NCBI RefSeq assembly: GCF_900167095.1
Contig: NZ_FUXG01000007.1
Span: 91,935-155,934 of the forward strand
From: Oceanospirillum multiglobuliferum
GTDB lineage: Bacteria > Pseudomonadota > Gammaproteobacteria > Pseudomonadales > Halomonadaceae
DNA length: 64,000 bases
Direction of reading: 5' to 3'
Shown here: piece after piece, positions 29,454-39,184 of the stretch
How positions within the stretch are numbered: the first letter of the stretch is position 1
Layout of the letters: each line of letters opens with the position of its first letter
Translations under genes and position numbers: made by a program
Notes under the pieces: model-generated
The model's input: only the letters and a program-made list of their open reading frames with translations
What the model was told of the DNA's origin: nothing
The model's database searches: none

Positions 29454-31301
29454 ATGCTCCCCCACAGCATAATGATCTTTTATACAAAACTATTGAAGCT
29501 GCTGCTCACACTGGTACTGACTTGCCTCGGTTATTTTCTAATCGCCAATCATGCCAGTGCCTATATCGTGGTACCTGCAAAAACAGCACAAGACAACTAC
29601 ACTCTTGTATTACAAATACAACAAGATGTATTGCTTTTACAGCAGTTTGCTAATCGCAGTGTCAAGCTACCAGACGTCGACGTTATTGCCCCCAAAGAAC
29701 CTCGTCACGTCTATCAAAAAGCATTGGAAGTACTTGCTAAGGTCAATCGCTACCGGGAAATTAAGCAGTTAGGGGCTATTACGACTCCTCTATACCCTAC
29801 CCGAGAGATTACCCCAGATGAGGTGCATACTCTCATTCAACACTTACAAGGTGAGGTCAGACTGTTATTACCAACACACTTGCAAGCCAATAAGCCGATT
29901 GAAAAATTACAGTTATCAGTTAGCCCTACCAATGTCTACCAGCAGCTCTGGCGCATCTCTTTAGCGTTTGACCCTTTACTAGGAGTACGCGGCTTCACAC
30001 CCTCAGATGTTTATCAGCAGGCTGAGTACTTAGTTGATCTGATTAAGTTTTTACGTCTAAGTCAGAATTTACCTAATGATGTAGCACCACCCAAATTAGG
30101 CAAGGGCAAACACCCTAACCATGCTTTAAAATCAGCCTATCAACTGCAAGGCCAAATTTACCAAGTACAGAAAAATTTATGGATGAAAGCACCAGAGTTG
30201 GCGCCAACAGTACCTAAGCGTGTGATTACACCAACCGATGTTTATGACGCCCTGCAAGTAAATATTGCCGAATTACAGCGAGTAAAGTATCGGTTAGGCA
30301 TAGAATTTGAGCAACGGATGCCAGAATTAAAACGAAACAAAACCCCAGACGATGTAATACAAATGCTCTCTTGGGCAGAAAAAATGCTACCAACCTTTCA
30401 GGTTGATGGCCCTATATTTCAATATCGCCGCGACACGTTACAAAAGAACCTTTCTGATATATATCAAGTGGTAAATCGACTACGCAACCAGCTCAGTGCT
30501 TTACAAAAGGCTCGAGGGGTAAGGCTAAAGCTCTCTTTAGTGCTACCCACAACTGAGGTTAACCTGCGCCACGTACTGCAGCTGAACTTGCAGAGCTTAC
30601 GGCGAATGAATTTATTGCGTAAAAGCATTAAACAGCTACCTACTAATGTGCCGCACCCACCATTGCATAAGGTGACACCTACAGAGCTTTATGAGATGGC
30701 ATTACGTTTAGAAAGTGAGCTTGCAAATTATTTTGATCATATTGGTTTCACGCCGGTCACCAATACTCAACTATCAACAGTAACAGAGCCGAGCGAAAAA
30801 CAGCTCTATGCTGAGCTACACCAAGTGTCTCAATATCTTGATGCTCTTATCAGTAAAAAAGACTTTAGTCTTCATATGCTCTACCAAGAAGCCCATGATA
30901 TACGTACAGAGTTGCATGCGATTTATCAACAGATAGGTCGTAATCCTACAGCATTTGTGGCAGATGATTACGTAATTAATAATGGGCAAGATAATAGTAC
31001 CTTACTATCAAAGTCTCTGGATCTGTTACAGGCCGTGCAAAAAATACATTCAAGAGCGGGCGCTTTTCTACTGCCCCCGCCTAACAAACAAAATATCAGC
31101 ACGGCAGCCTTATCGGATATTGAGACCAATCTCAGCTTAATCCATGACGAGCTTATCGCGGTAAAGCCATTTTTTGGTTTGTTCTCTATGAGTTCATTCA
31201 CCGCTGTCAGCCAAAAAGGTGTGTCACGAGAAAAACTAGCACAAGAGTTGGCTTATATAGAGCGTTTGATCAATGACCTGCTAAAGCCTGAGGCTGAATA
31301 A
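29454..31301 (+). CDS. uncharacterised exported helical-repeat protein, first gene of a sensor operon
   Basis: I do not recognise this 615-residue protein. It has a signal peptide (~10-36, ending NHASA|Y) and an AGGA ribosome binding site 8-9 bases before the ATG. The body is built from about nine or ten degenerate repeats, each starting with a [ST]P-x-[DN]-V-Y turn and followed by a 20-residue helix with spaced Leu: TPDEVHTLIQHL (120), SPTNVYQQLWRI (157), TPSDVYQQAEYL (182), TPTDVYDALQVN (259), TPDDVIQMLSWA (297), LSDIYQVVNRLR (333), TPTELYEMALRL (408), SEKQLYAELHQV (447). Spacing varies from 20 to 75 residues. It is probably a periplasmic, all-alpha solenoid or bundle. Its stop overlaps the start of the hybrid kinase by one base (TAATG), so it is translationally coupled to a sensor and may be its periplasmic partner. 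Confidence 0.8.
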   Translation: MLPHSIMIFYTKLLKLLLTLVLTCLGYFLIANHASAYIVVPAKTAQDNYTLVLQIQQDVLLLQQFANRSVKLPDVDVIAPKEPRHVYQKALEVLAKVNRYREIKQLGAITTPLYPTREITPDEVHTLIQHLQGEVRLLLPTHLQANKPIEKLQLSVSPTNVYQQLWRISLAFDPLLGVRGFTPSDVYQQAEYLVDLIKFLRLSQNLPNDVAPPKLGKGKHPNHALKSAYQLQGQIYQVQKNLWMKAPELAPTVPKRVITPTDVYDALQVNIAELQRVKYRLGIEFEQRMPELKRNKTPDDVIQMLSWAEKMLPTFQVDGPIFQYRRDTLQKNLSDIYQVVNRLRNQLSALQKARGVRLKLSLVLPTTEVNLRHVLQLNLQSLRRMNLLRKSIKQLPTNVPHPPLHKVTPTELYEMALRLESELANYFDHIGFTPVTNTQLSTVTEPSEKQLYAELHQVSQYLDALISKKDFSLHMLYQEAHDIRTELHAIYQQIGRNPTAFVADDYVINNGQDNSTLLSKSLDLLQAVQKIHSRAGAFLLPPPNKQNISTAALSDIETNLSLIHDELIAVKPFFGLFSMSSFTAVSQKGVSREKLAQELAYIERLINDLLKPEAE

Positions 31302-34300
31302 TGACAAAGAAACTCACATGGTCAGTTCCAGTTAAGTTTGGCTTACTCTCATTAGGTATCAGTTTGATAGGGATGCTGGGCATTTCAAGCTTGATCTATA
31401 GCAATTCATCTGAGTTACTAGAACAACAAGCACTGAATCGCTTACACGATGACTTACAACGTGAAGAGTCTATGTTACTTAACAACGTTAAGACTCTGCA
31501 TGAAGATTTAGGGCTTTTATCCCGCGACTCGGCTATACACGGCATCATTCGTGCTCAAAAAAGTGAAGGGTATGATGAGCGTGAAAATATGACCTTTGCC
31601 ATGTGGCAAGAGCGATTAACCACACTTACGGGCACAATGTTAAAGCAGCGCCCTTCTTATTTAGCCATTCAACTGCAACCTATTGCCACAGAGCAGGCCA
31701 CACTACTAGACATAGAGCGACAAGGTGGCATTGTCCTAAGCCGTCAAAATGAGACCCGTCAGTTGAATCGTTTTGATACACGCTATCCTGATGACTTAAG
31801 CACGGTTGTATCTGATCGCATTCGATTCACAACACCTCGACTGTTAAAACAAAATGGTCGCATTATTTTTCCGCCTCAATCCGTTGTTTATGCCTCACAA
31901 GCTATTCGAGACCAGCGGGGTGCTATTTATGCGGTATTAACAGTACAAATTGATTTTGACCAGATGTTCAGCGCCCGTGATCACTCAAATAGCAATATTA
32001 ATTATTTTGCAACAGACTTAGAAGGACATTACTTCACCCATCCCAATATTGAGAAAAACTGGGCTTATGAATTATACCCTGATCAGCACTTATCCAATGA
32101 TATTCCAGAGCTGGTCGATGCAGGGCTTTTTAGGTTAAGCCAGAACGAACCTGAGCTTTCAATTCGCTCAGGTGATGAAGGCGTTGTGTTACGCTACGTA
32201 CAACTTACCGATTTTGGTTTCAAGGATAATATATTACTAGGTGCAGAGACTGACCTTGATTACCTGCACCAAGAGTCTGCTGGGCTATTAAAAACGATCA
32301 GTATTTTGATGCTGTTCGGAGGGTTCCTACTCGCGATTGCAACTACTATTATTGCTTATGGCCTCACACGTCCATTACAGCGCTTGAAATTAGCAGCTGA
32401 CGAGGTAAGCGCTGGCAATATCAATGCCGACATACCGATCACAGGTGATGATGAAGTCGCCTCTCTAGGGCGCTCCATGCAGGCAATGCTGGAACACTTG
32501 AAGCGCTCTCATCAGGATCTAGAGGAAGTTAATGACTCTCTGGAGATGAAGGTTGAGCAACGTACCTCTGAATTAGAACTTGCACTTAAGCAGGCAAAGG
32601 CAGCAGCGATTGCAAAAGCCCAGTTTTTAGCCACCATGAGTCATGAAATTCGTACACCATTAAATGGCGTACTAGGCATGACAGAGCTATTGCTGAGTAC
32701 TCCGCTGAACATGCTACAACGCAACCATCTAGAGACTGTTAAGCGGTCTGGGGAGACACTGCTTAATCTGCTGAATGATATTTTGGATCTGTCTAAAATT
32801 GAAGCCGGAAAGCTCAGTATTAATATCACCGACTTTAACCCGAATGAACTTCTTGAAAACTGTGTAATGTTATTTGCGGACACAGCTAATCAAAAAGGCT
32901 TAGATGTTATTCCCGTCACACTGCCTAAATTGCCACAAATGCTAAAAGGCGACCCAGATAGAATAAGCCAAGTACTGATGAACCTCGTCAATAATGCCAT
33001 TAAGTTTACCGATAAAGGAGAGGTTGTCGTTAAGCTAGATACGTTATTAGAAGACCATCAAAAAATCGTACTTCGCTTTAGCGTAGCTGATACAGGCATT
33101 GGTATATCCAACGAAGCTCAAGCTCGCCTATTTCAAAAATTTGTACAGCTTGATAGTACCTCTACCCGAAAATATGGGGGCACAGGCCTAGGGCTAGCCA
33201 TTTCACGTCAGCTCGTCGAGCTGATGGGTGGTGAAATCAAATTAAACAGCATTGAAGGGGCTGGTACTAAAATTTGGTTTGATCTGACTTTCGAAAAGGG
33301 CAAAAAAGCCCTTGATCTAACGGCTGAGTATCGAGAGCTGTTACAGCAAACATCAACTCTGATTGTTGACGACAACAGCACTAACCGCGAACTGTTGCAG
33401 CATATTGTCGTCTCTTGGGGTATGAGCAGTGGCTCTGAGGCTTCAGCTGAAGATGCATTGGTACGGCTATTGCGCCGCGCCCAAGAGGGCAACCCCTATC
33501 AGTTAGTGCTGTTGGATCAAATGATGCCTGACATTGATGGTTTAGGCCTAGCCAAAATGATTCAGCAACAGCCTACCTTAGCAGGGCTGAAGTTAATCAT
33601 GCTCAGTTCAATGGATCTACCAGACCAGAATGAGCTAAATGCGCTTAATATACACACTTATTTGCGCAAGCCCTTCAGACAGTCTGAGCTTTATAACGCC
33701 ATCATTCATACTATGAATGATGAGTGTTTGGACTCTGTCAGTACACCATCTAGCCATAATCCCATAGATGTTAACGATGCATTAGCTGCGCGTATAGGTG
33801 CCAAGATTTTGCTAGCTGAAGATACCCCTGTAAATCAACAGGTTACTCTAGGTATGCTGAAACAGTTAGGGTTCAGTGCAACCCTTGCAGAGGATGGCGC
33901 TCAGGCTTTTGCCGAATACCAAAAAGAGCTGTACGATCTTGTTCTGATGGATATTCAAATGCCTATCATGGATGGCTATGAGGCAACCTCTAGTATCAGA
34001 GCATTAGAAATGAAGCTTGGCCGACATACACCTATTGTTGCCTTAACAGCACATGCGATGAATGGTGACCGAGAGCTTTGCCTTGAAAAAGGTATGGATG
34101 ACCATTTAGCAAAACCTCTGGCCAAACAAGCGCTAATTGAGGCTTTAATCCGCTGGCTACCCGTACATCAAGGTGTTTCTTCTATCGAAACGGCTGATAA
34201 ACAGCCCGCTCCTGTAGAGTATTTGGCACCTGCAACATCTCAAGCTCAAGAGAAGGTTGAAGTTAACAGCGAGGCTAAAGTTGAGGTTGAAGCTGTAGTT

Positions 34301-34711
34301 AATAATGCTGAAGCATCGGCTCTTGCAACGTCAGAGCCAAGAAGTGAGGCCAACCATGAGGCCTACAACATAAAAGTGCTTAGACAGCTTTATAATGATC
34401 TTGGTCACATGAGCCTAAAGCCTTTACTCACAACTTTTGACTCCAGTTTGCCTGAATTATTTCAGCAACTTGAAAGTAGTATTGCTAACCAACAATCTGA
34501 CCAAGTGAAAAAGACCTCTCATCGTATTAAAGGCAGCGCAAGAAGCCTAGGGGCAATTACATTAGGACAACAGGCAGAACAGATGGAGCACTGTGCATTG
34601 GACAATGATTATCAAGGCATGGCACTTAAATTAGTTGAAATTAGACAGAGTATAGATGCTCTTCATCAAGCACTGTCTAGTCCAGAGATTACGGAGTTGT
34701 GCCATGAATAA
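31301..34711 (+). CDS. hybrid sensor histidine kinase: Cache-HAMP-HisKA-HATPase-REC-REC-Hpt
   Basis: An 1136-residue BarA-like phosphorelay kinase. Order: TM1 (~12-34), a periplasmic Cache-like sensor (~35-325), TM2 (~328-352), HAMP (~353-410), a coiled coil, HisKA with phospho-His448 in MSHEIRTPLNGV, HATPase (~555-680, with DTGIGI and GGTGLGLAIS), REC1 (~684-800, acceptor Asp in LLDQMMPD), REC2 (~834-950, acceptor in VLMDIQMP), a low-complexity Glu/Val/Ala linker, and an Hpt domain with KTSHRIKGSARSL (His1074). All catalytic residues look intact. Its start is coupled to the repeat-protein gene and its end overlaps the next regulator gene by 8 bases. The likely final phosphate acceptor is that regulator's REC domain. 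Confidence 0.93.
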   Translation: MTKKLTWSVPVKFGLLSLGISLIGMLGISSLIYSNSSELLEQQALNRLHDDLQREESMLLNNVKTLHEDLGLLSRDSAIHGIIRAQKSEGYDERENMTFAMWQERLTTLTGTMLKQRPSYLAIQLQPIATEQATLLDIERQGGIVLSRQNETRQLNRFDTRYPDDLSTVVSDRIRFTTPRLLKQNGRIIFPPQSVVYASQAIRDQRGAIYAVLTVQIDFDQMFSARDHSNSNINYFATDLEGHYFTHPNIEKNWAYELYPDQHLSNDIPELVDAGLFRLSQNEPELSIRSGDEGVVLRYVQLTDFGFKDNILLGAETDLDYLHQESAGLLKTISILMLFGGFLLAIATTIIAYGLTRPLQRLKLAADEVSAGNINADIPITGDDEVASLGRSMQAMLEHLKRSHQDLEEVNDSLEMKVEQRTSELELALKQAKAAAIAKAQFLATMSHEIRTPLNGVLGMTELLLSTPLNMLQRNHLETVKRSGETLLNLLNDILDLSKIEAGKLSINITDFNPNELLENCVMLFADTANQKGLDVIPVTLPKLPQMLKGDPDRISQVLMNLVNNAIKFTDKGEVVVKLDTLLEDHQKIVLRFSVADTGIGISNEAQARLFQKFVQLDSTSTRKYGGTGLGLAISRQLVELMGGEIKLNSIEGAGTKIWFDLTFEKGKKALDLTAEYRELLQQTSTLIVDDNSTNRELLQHIVVSWGMSSGSEASAEDALVRLLRRAQEGNPYQLVLLDQMMPDIDGLGLAKMIQQQPTLAGLKLIMLSSMDLPDQNELNALNIHTYLRKPFRQSELYNAIIHTMNDECLDSVSTPSSHNPIDVNDALAARIGAKILLAEDTPVNQQVTLGMLKQLGFSATLAEDGAQAFAEYQKELYDLVLMDIQMPIMDGYEATSSIRALEMKLGRHTPIVALTAHAMNGDRELCLEKGMDDHLAKPLAKQALIEALIRWLPVHQGVSSIETADKQPAPVEYLAPATSQAQEKVEVNSEAKVEVEAVVNNAEASALATSEPRSEANHEAYNIKVLRQLYNDLGHMSLKPLLTTFDSSLPELFQQLESSIANQQSDQVKKTSHRIKGSARSLGAITLGQQAEQMEHCALDNDYQGMALKLVEIRQSIDALHQALSSPEITELCHE

Positions 34712-37148
34712 GCTATCAATCAATACTGAATATAAGAAAATATTATTAGTAGATGACGATCCGGTCTTCTTGATGATGTTGGCACAGTTCCTCAATGGTC
34801 ATCACTACGAAACGGCCAATGCCAGTTGTGGGATAGAGGCACTACGCCTATTCCAAGAGTTTAAACCGGATGCAGTGTTATTAGATGGTGATTTACCTGA
34901 TCTATCAGGCATTGATGTCTGCCAGATGCTGAAAAAGCTCGCCAACGGCGATACTACGCCTGTCATCATGGTCACAGCCATGAATGAAGAGCAATTTGTG
35001 GATGATGCGTTTCAGGCTGGTGCCAGCGACTATATCACCAAACCAATTCACTGGGCGGTGTTAAAGAACCGTCTCAGCTATCTTTTACAAGTTAAAGAAG
35101 CCACTACCGCTTTGCAGTTTAGTGAAGCGCGTAAAAGCGCTATTCTAAACGCTACCGCAGACGCTGTTATTACAGTGACGGAACAGGGCGACATTATAGA
35201 CCTAAACCCTGCTGCACAGCAGATCTTCTGTTTAGATGAAGCAAGCCCACATATGCATATTAGCGGTTTAATTCCCTCTGTTATGACTATGATTCAGAAT
35301 TATAAAAGTGAGTCTGGCATCACAGAACTTAAAGCAATTCGCTATAATGCAGAACACCCACAAGGTGAGCGCTTCACAACAGAGCTATCTTGCAGCCAGA
35401 TTTGGCAACATAAGACTCCACTTTATACGCTTACAATTAGAGATATTAGCACCCGCGAGGCTCACGAAGAGGCCATGCGCCTTGCCAGTTCGGTTTTTAA
35501 TAACACTTCTGAAGCGATCATTATTACCGACCATGAAAATCGCATTCATTCGGTTAATCCTGCTTTTAGCAAAATTACAGGCTATAGCGAGGCTGAAGCT
35601 ATAGGGCACTCCCCTGCATTACTATCATCAGGGCGTCATGGCGATGATTTTTATGAACAGATGTGGCAAACCCTAAAGACAGAAGGGTCTTGGCAAGGCG
35701 AGATTTGGAACCGTAGAAAAAGCGGCGAACTATATCCTGAATGGTTGTCAATTAACACGGTACGCAATACAGAAACCCACGAAGCAGTGCGCTACATCGG
35801 TTTATTTAGCGACATTACCCAGCGTAAAAAATATGAAGAAGATATTTGGTATCAAGCCCACTACGATGCCTTAACCGATCTACCAAATCGTTTGTTATTT
35901 TCAGCTAAACTACAAGAAGCAATTGCCAAGCAGAAACAAGAAGCCTTGCCTTTTGCTCTACTATTCATTGATCTTGACCGTTTCAAAGAGGTAAATGACA
36001 GCCTTGGCCACTCTTTTGGTGATTTACTGCTATTAGAAGCTGCTCAGCGCTTACAACAAGTGTTTGGCCGTAATAATGTAGTCGCACGTTTGGGGGGTGA
36101 CGAGTTTACCGCAATTCTGTCAGGGCTTCATACCGTTGGAGAAATTGAGTCTTACGCAGAAAAAGCGACCAGAGAACTGAGAAAACCCTTCATATTGAAT
36201 GGTGAGGAGCTGAATTTTATCAGTGGTAGCATTGGCATTACACTTTGCCCTAACGATGCCAAGGATATGGAGACTCTTCTCAAGCATGCTGATATGGCAA
36301 TGTACCGAGCCAAGGAAGCAGGCCGCAATACCTATCGTTTTTATACCGATGAGATGAACCAACATGCCATGCACAGAATTCGTCTTGAGGAGGAGTTACG
36401 TCATGCTATCAAAGAACAACAGTTCCAATTACATTACCAACCTAAATTAGATCTAATAACACAGCAAATTGTATGTGTTGAGGCATTAATTCGCTGGCAA
36501 CATCCTGAAAAGGGAATGGTCTCACCGATGGACTTTATTCCCTTGGCAGAAGAGACTGGGCTGATCAATGAAATTGGCTTTATTGTTTTAGAGCTAGCCT
36601 GCCAGCAATTACAAACATGGCGCGCCAACGACTTCTCTATAAAACAGATTGCAGTGAATGTTTCCAGCGTTCAATTTGAAGAGCCTGAAGCCTTTTTTGC
36701 GCGCTTTAATCAAATACTGGCTGAGCATCAGCTCAGTAAAAATGACATAAAAATAGAGATTACAGAAAACCTGCTGATGAAACAGAATGAACAAGTTATC
36801 AATCAGCTCAACCAACACCGTGATCATGGACTAAGCGTCGCGATTGATGATTTTGGTACAGGTTATTCATCTCTAAGCTATCTGCAAGTATTCCCGCTGG
36901 ATGAGCTGAAAATAGATCAATCTTTCATTCGCCATTTAGACGATGCCCCACGCAATAAAACGCTAGTTCAAGCCATTATCGCCATGGGTCATGCGTTAAA
37001 TATGAAAGTAATTGCAGAGGGCGTAGAAAACCAGTCTCAAATGGATTTCTTGCTAGCTAATGGTTGCGATGTGGCTCAAGGTTATTTGCTGAGTCGTCCA
37101 GCGTCTGCATCAGAACTGGAGGTTTGGCTGAAAAAACATACTACATAA
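34704..37148 (+). CDS. response regulator REC-PAS-PAS-GGDEF-EAL
   Basis: An 814-residue cytoplasmic c-di-GMP enzyme and the probable output of the upstream kinase. REC (~10-125) has the acidic pair DDDP and acceptor Asp in VLLDGDLPDLSG. Two PAS domains follow (~140-250 and ~262-380; the second has ITDHENRIHSVNPAFSKITGYS). The GGDEF domain (~400-555) keeps RLGGDEF but the I-site RxxD is absent. The EAL domain (~570-810) keeps VEALIRW, ENLLM and DDFGTGYSSLSYL, so it may be an active phosphodiesterase. The ATG at 34704 has GGAG 8 bases upstream; the longer frame to 34656 is inside the kinase gene. Net activity (synthesis or breakdown) cannot be read. Confidence 0.92.
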   Translation: MNKLSINTEYKKILLVDDDPVFLMMLAQFLNGHHYETANASCGIEALRLFQEFKPDAVLLDGDLPDLSGIDVCQMLKKLANGDTTPVIMVTAMNEEQFVDDAFQAGASDYITKPIHWAVLKNRLSYLLQVKEATTALQFSEARKSAILNATADAVITVTEQGDIIDLNPAAQQIFCLDEASPHMHISGLIPSVMTMIQNYKSESGITELKAIRYNAEHPQGERFTTELSCSQIWQHKTPLYTLTIRDISTREAHEEAMRLASSVFNNTSEAIIITDHENRIHSVNPAFSKITGYSEAEAIGHSPALLSSGRHGDDFYEQMWQTLKTEGSWQGEIWNRRKSGELYPEWLSINTVRNTETHEAVRYIGLFSDITQRKKYEEDIWYQAHYDALTDLPNRLLFSAKLQEAIAKQKQEALPFALLFIDLDRFKEVNDSLGHSFGDLLLLEAAQRLQQVFGRNNVVARLGGDEFTAILSGLHTVGEIESYAEKATRELRKPFILNGEELNFISGSIGITLCPNDAKDMETLLKHADMAMYRAKEAGRNTYRFYTDEMNQHAMHRIRLEEELRHAIKEQQFQLHYQPKLDLITQQIVCVEALIRWQHPEKGMVSPMDFIPLAEETGLINEIGFIVLELACQQLQTWRANDFSIKQIAVNVSSVQFEEPEAFFARFNQILAEHQLSKNDIKIEITENLLMKQNEQVINQLNQHRDHGLSVAIDDFGTGYSSLSYLQVFPLDELKIDQSFIRHLDDAPRNKTLVQAIIAMGHALNMKVIAEGVENQSQMDFLLANGCDVAQGYLLSRPASASELEVWLKKHTT

Positions 37149-37244
37149 TCGGAGTTATCGGTACATCGTGTGTTTATAAGGGATAATATAAGGCGCTTTC
37201 ACTTAGTATGACAGCGCAAGCACAGAGTTATACTCAGATTATGT

Positions 37245-39068
37245 TCAACCGTATTTAAGCAGCTGATCAAAAGGCATCGGGCGGGCAATATGAAAGCCTT
37301 GTCCGATATGGCAACCTGCTTTGCTCAAAAGATTCATCTGTTCTTCGGTTTCAATACCTTCTGCGACCACTTTTAGCTTTAGACCAACCCCTAGACCAAT
37401 AACAGCATTTACAATGCTCTTACTGCTTTCATCATTATCATCTAAGTCTGCAATAAAACTTTGATCTATTTTTAGGGTGTTCACAGGGAATTGTCTTAAG
37501 TAGGCCAGTGAAGAATAGCCCGTACCAAAGTCATCAATTGCTAACTGCACCCCAAGTTGACGTAGGTTTGCCATTGCTTGACGAGCCTCATCAACCTTAT
37601 CCATCAACATACTTTCAGTGATTTCAAACTCAATTAAAGCAGGGTTAATATCACTACTACGAATAAAGTGGGCGATAGTGCTAATCAGTGCAGGATTACG
37701 GAATTGCCGCACAGATAAGTTAATGGCAATTTGCATTGGCTTTTGGCGCTGGGCATTGATTTTTAGAGTATCCTCAATTGCTTGTTGGATAATCCATTGA
37801 CCAATAGGGTTGATCAAGCCTGTGTCTTCTGCAACAGAGATAAACTCAGCAGGTGAAATCATTGAACCATCGTTTTGAGGCCAGCGTAACAAAGCCTCCA
37901 TGCCCACTAGTTCTTTGGTTTTTAGATCAAGTTTGGGTTGGTAGTAAAGCTCAAACTCTTGCTTTTCAACAGCACGATGCAAGCGCGCCTCTAAGCGCAC
38001 CCTATGCGCGCTACTAATATTAAGGTCTTCAGCAAAAAAGCGATAGCCGCCTTTACCTTCTATTTTGACAAGATCCAAGGCAGTTTCTGAACACTGCAAC
38101 AAAGCATCTTCATTTTTAGCATTATCAGGGTAAATGGCTATACCAAGACTGGCAGACAAGTAGATGTCTTCACCACAGACTTCAAATGGCTCTATAAATG
38201 CACTCAATAAGCGACGTGCAACAACGGCGGCATCTTCTGGCGCTCTCAACTCACTCAGAATAAAACTGAAGTCATCACCACCAATACGAGAAACAAGGTC
38301 TGAGTCACGCTCTGTACGTTGCTCTTGGCGTGCCAATAAATCTGTACCCCGTACACGGTGGCGTAAACGTTCTGCAACTTGTACTAGAAGCTGATCGCCT
38401 GCCGCAAAACCAAAGGCATCATTGATAATCTTAAAGCGATCTAAGTTCATCAATAGTAAGCCCGTGCGCGAATTATGGCGATTGGATATGAGAAACTCAT
38501 GGCCTAGACGGTTACGAAATAAGATGCGGTTGGGCAGATTGGTTAAGGGATCGTAATGAGTTAAGCGCTCTAGCTCTTCTTCCGTACGCTTTTGCTCGGA
38601 CAGATCACTAGAAATGGAGAAGTAGTGAGTTGTAATACCTTGCTCATTTTTTATGGCTTCAATGGCAAGATGTTTCATAAAGTAGCTGCTGTCTGGGCGT
38701 TTATCCCAGATCTCACCTTCCCAGTAGCCTGAGTCCAACAGGTGCAACCATAAGTTACGATAGAACTCTTTTTTATGACGACCTGATTGATTAATCTTGG
38801 GTGTTTTGCCTTTAACATCTGCAAAGCTTAAGCCTGTAAGCCTAGTATAAGCTTCATTGATATAGAGTATCTGCTGATCCGCATCGGTGATCATCACCGA
38901 AAAGTGTGCTTTGTTAACGACATGGCTAATCAGATCTAAGCGCTCTGCTGTTTCTTGGTGACGCAATGTTTCTTGCTGTAGCCGCGCTCTAACTTCAGCC
39001 AGCACTGACTGTAGATTATGATTTTCACAATTTGAAGGGCATACGGCCTGTGCGTAATCCGAGTCCAT
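37245..39068 (-). CDS. PAS-GGDEF-EAL protein with degenerate GGDDF site
   Basis: A 607-residue cytoplasmic protein. A Cys-containing N-terminal stretch and short coiled coil (~12-45) lead into a PAS domain (~50-170: FSVMITDADQQILYINEAYTRLTG). The GGDEF domain (~185-350) reads RIGGDDFSFIL, with Asp in place of the catalytic Glu, and carries about a dozen extra residues just before this loop (QEQRTERDSD). The EAL domain (~365-600) keeps GMEALLRW, EITESML and DDFGTGYSSLAYL. It is therefore more likely a phosphodiesterase than a cyclase. I chose the ATG at 39068, which has AGGA about 9 bases upstream; a GTG at 39101 gives a longer form. It is convergent with the REC-PAS-PAS-GGDEF-EAL gene. Confidence 0.9.
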   Translation of the reverse strand: MDSDYAQAVCPSNCENHNLQSVLAEVRARLQQETLRHQETAERLDLISHVVNKAHFSVMITDADQQILYINEAYTRLTGLSFADVKGKTPKINQSGRHKKEFYRNLWLHLLDSGYWEGEIWDKRPDSSYFMKHLAIEAIKNEQGITTHYFSISSDLSEQKRTEEELERLTHYDPLTNLPNRILFRNRLGHEFLISNRHNSRTGLLLMNLDRFKIINDAFGFAAGDQLLVQVAERLRHRVRGTDLLARQEQRTERDSDLVSRIGGDDFSFILSELRAPEDAAVVARRLLSAFIEPFEVCGEDIYLSASLGIAIYPDNAKNEDALLQCSETALDLVKIEGKGGYRFFAEDLNISSAHRVRLEARLHRAVEKQEFELYYQPKLDLKTKELVGMEALLRWPQNDGSMISPAEFISVAEDTGLINPIGQWIIQQAIEDTLKINAQRQKPMQIAINLSVRQFRNPALISTIAHFIRSSDINPALIEFEITESMLMDKVDEARQAMANLRQLGVQLAIDDFGTGYSSLAYLRQFPVNTLKIDQSFIADLDDNDESSKSIVNAVIGLGVGLKLKVVAEGIETEEQMNLLSKAGCHIGQGFHIARPMPFDQLLKYG

Positions 39069-39184
39069 TCCATATATTCCTATTGACTTAGGGTTTATCA
39101 CTCAGCTCTATTCGCGACAAGTGGCTAGAGCTGAGTATTATATACACCTATTAAAGCACTCTAATCTATTGTTTTATAGGTTTT

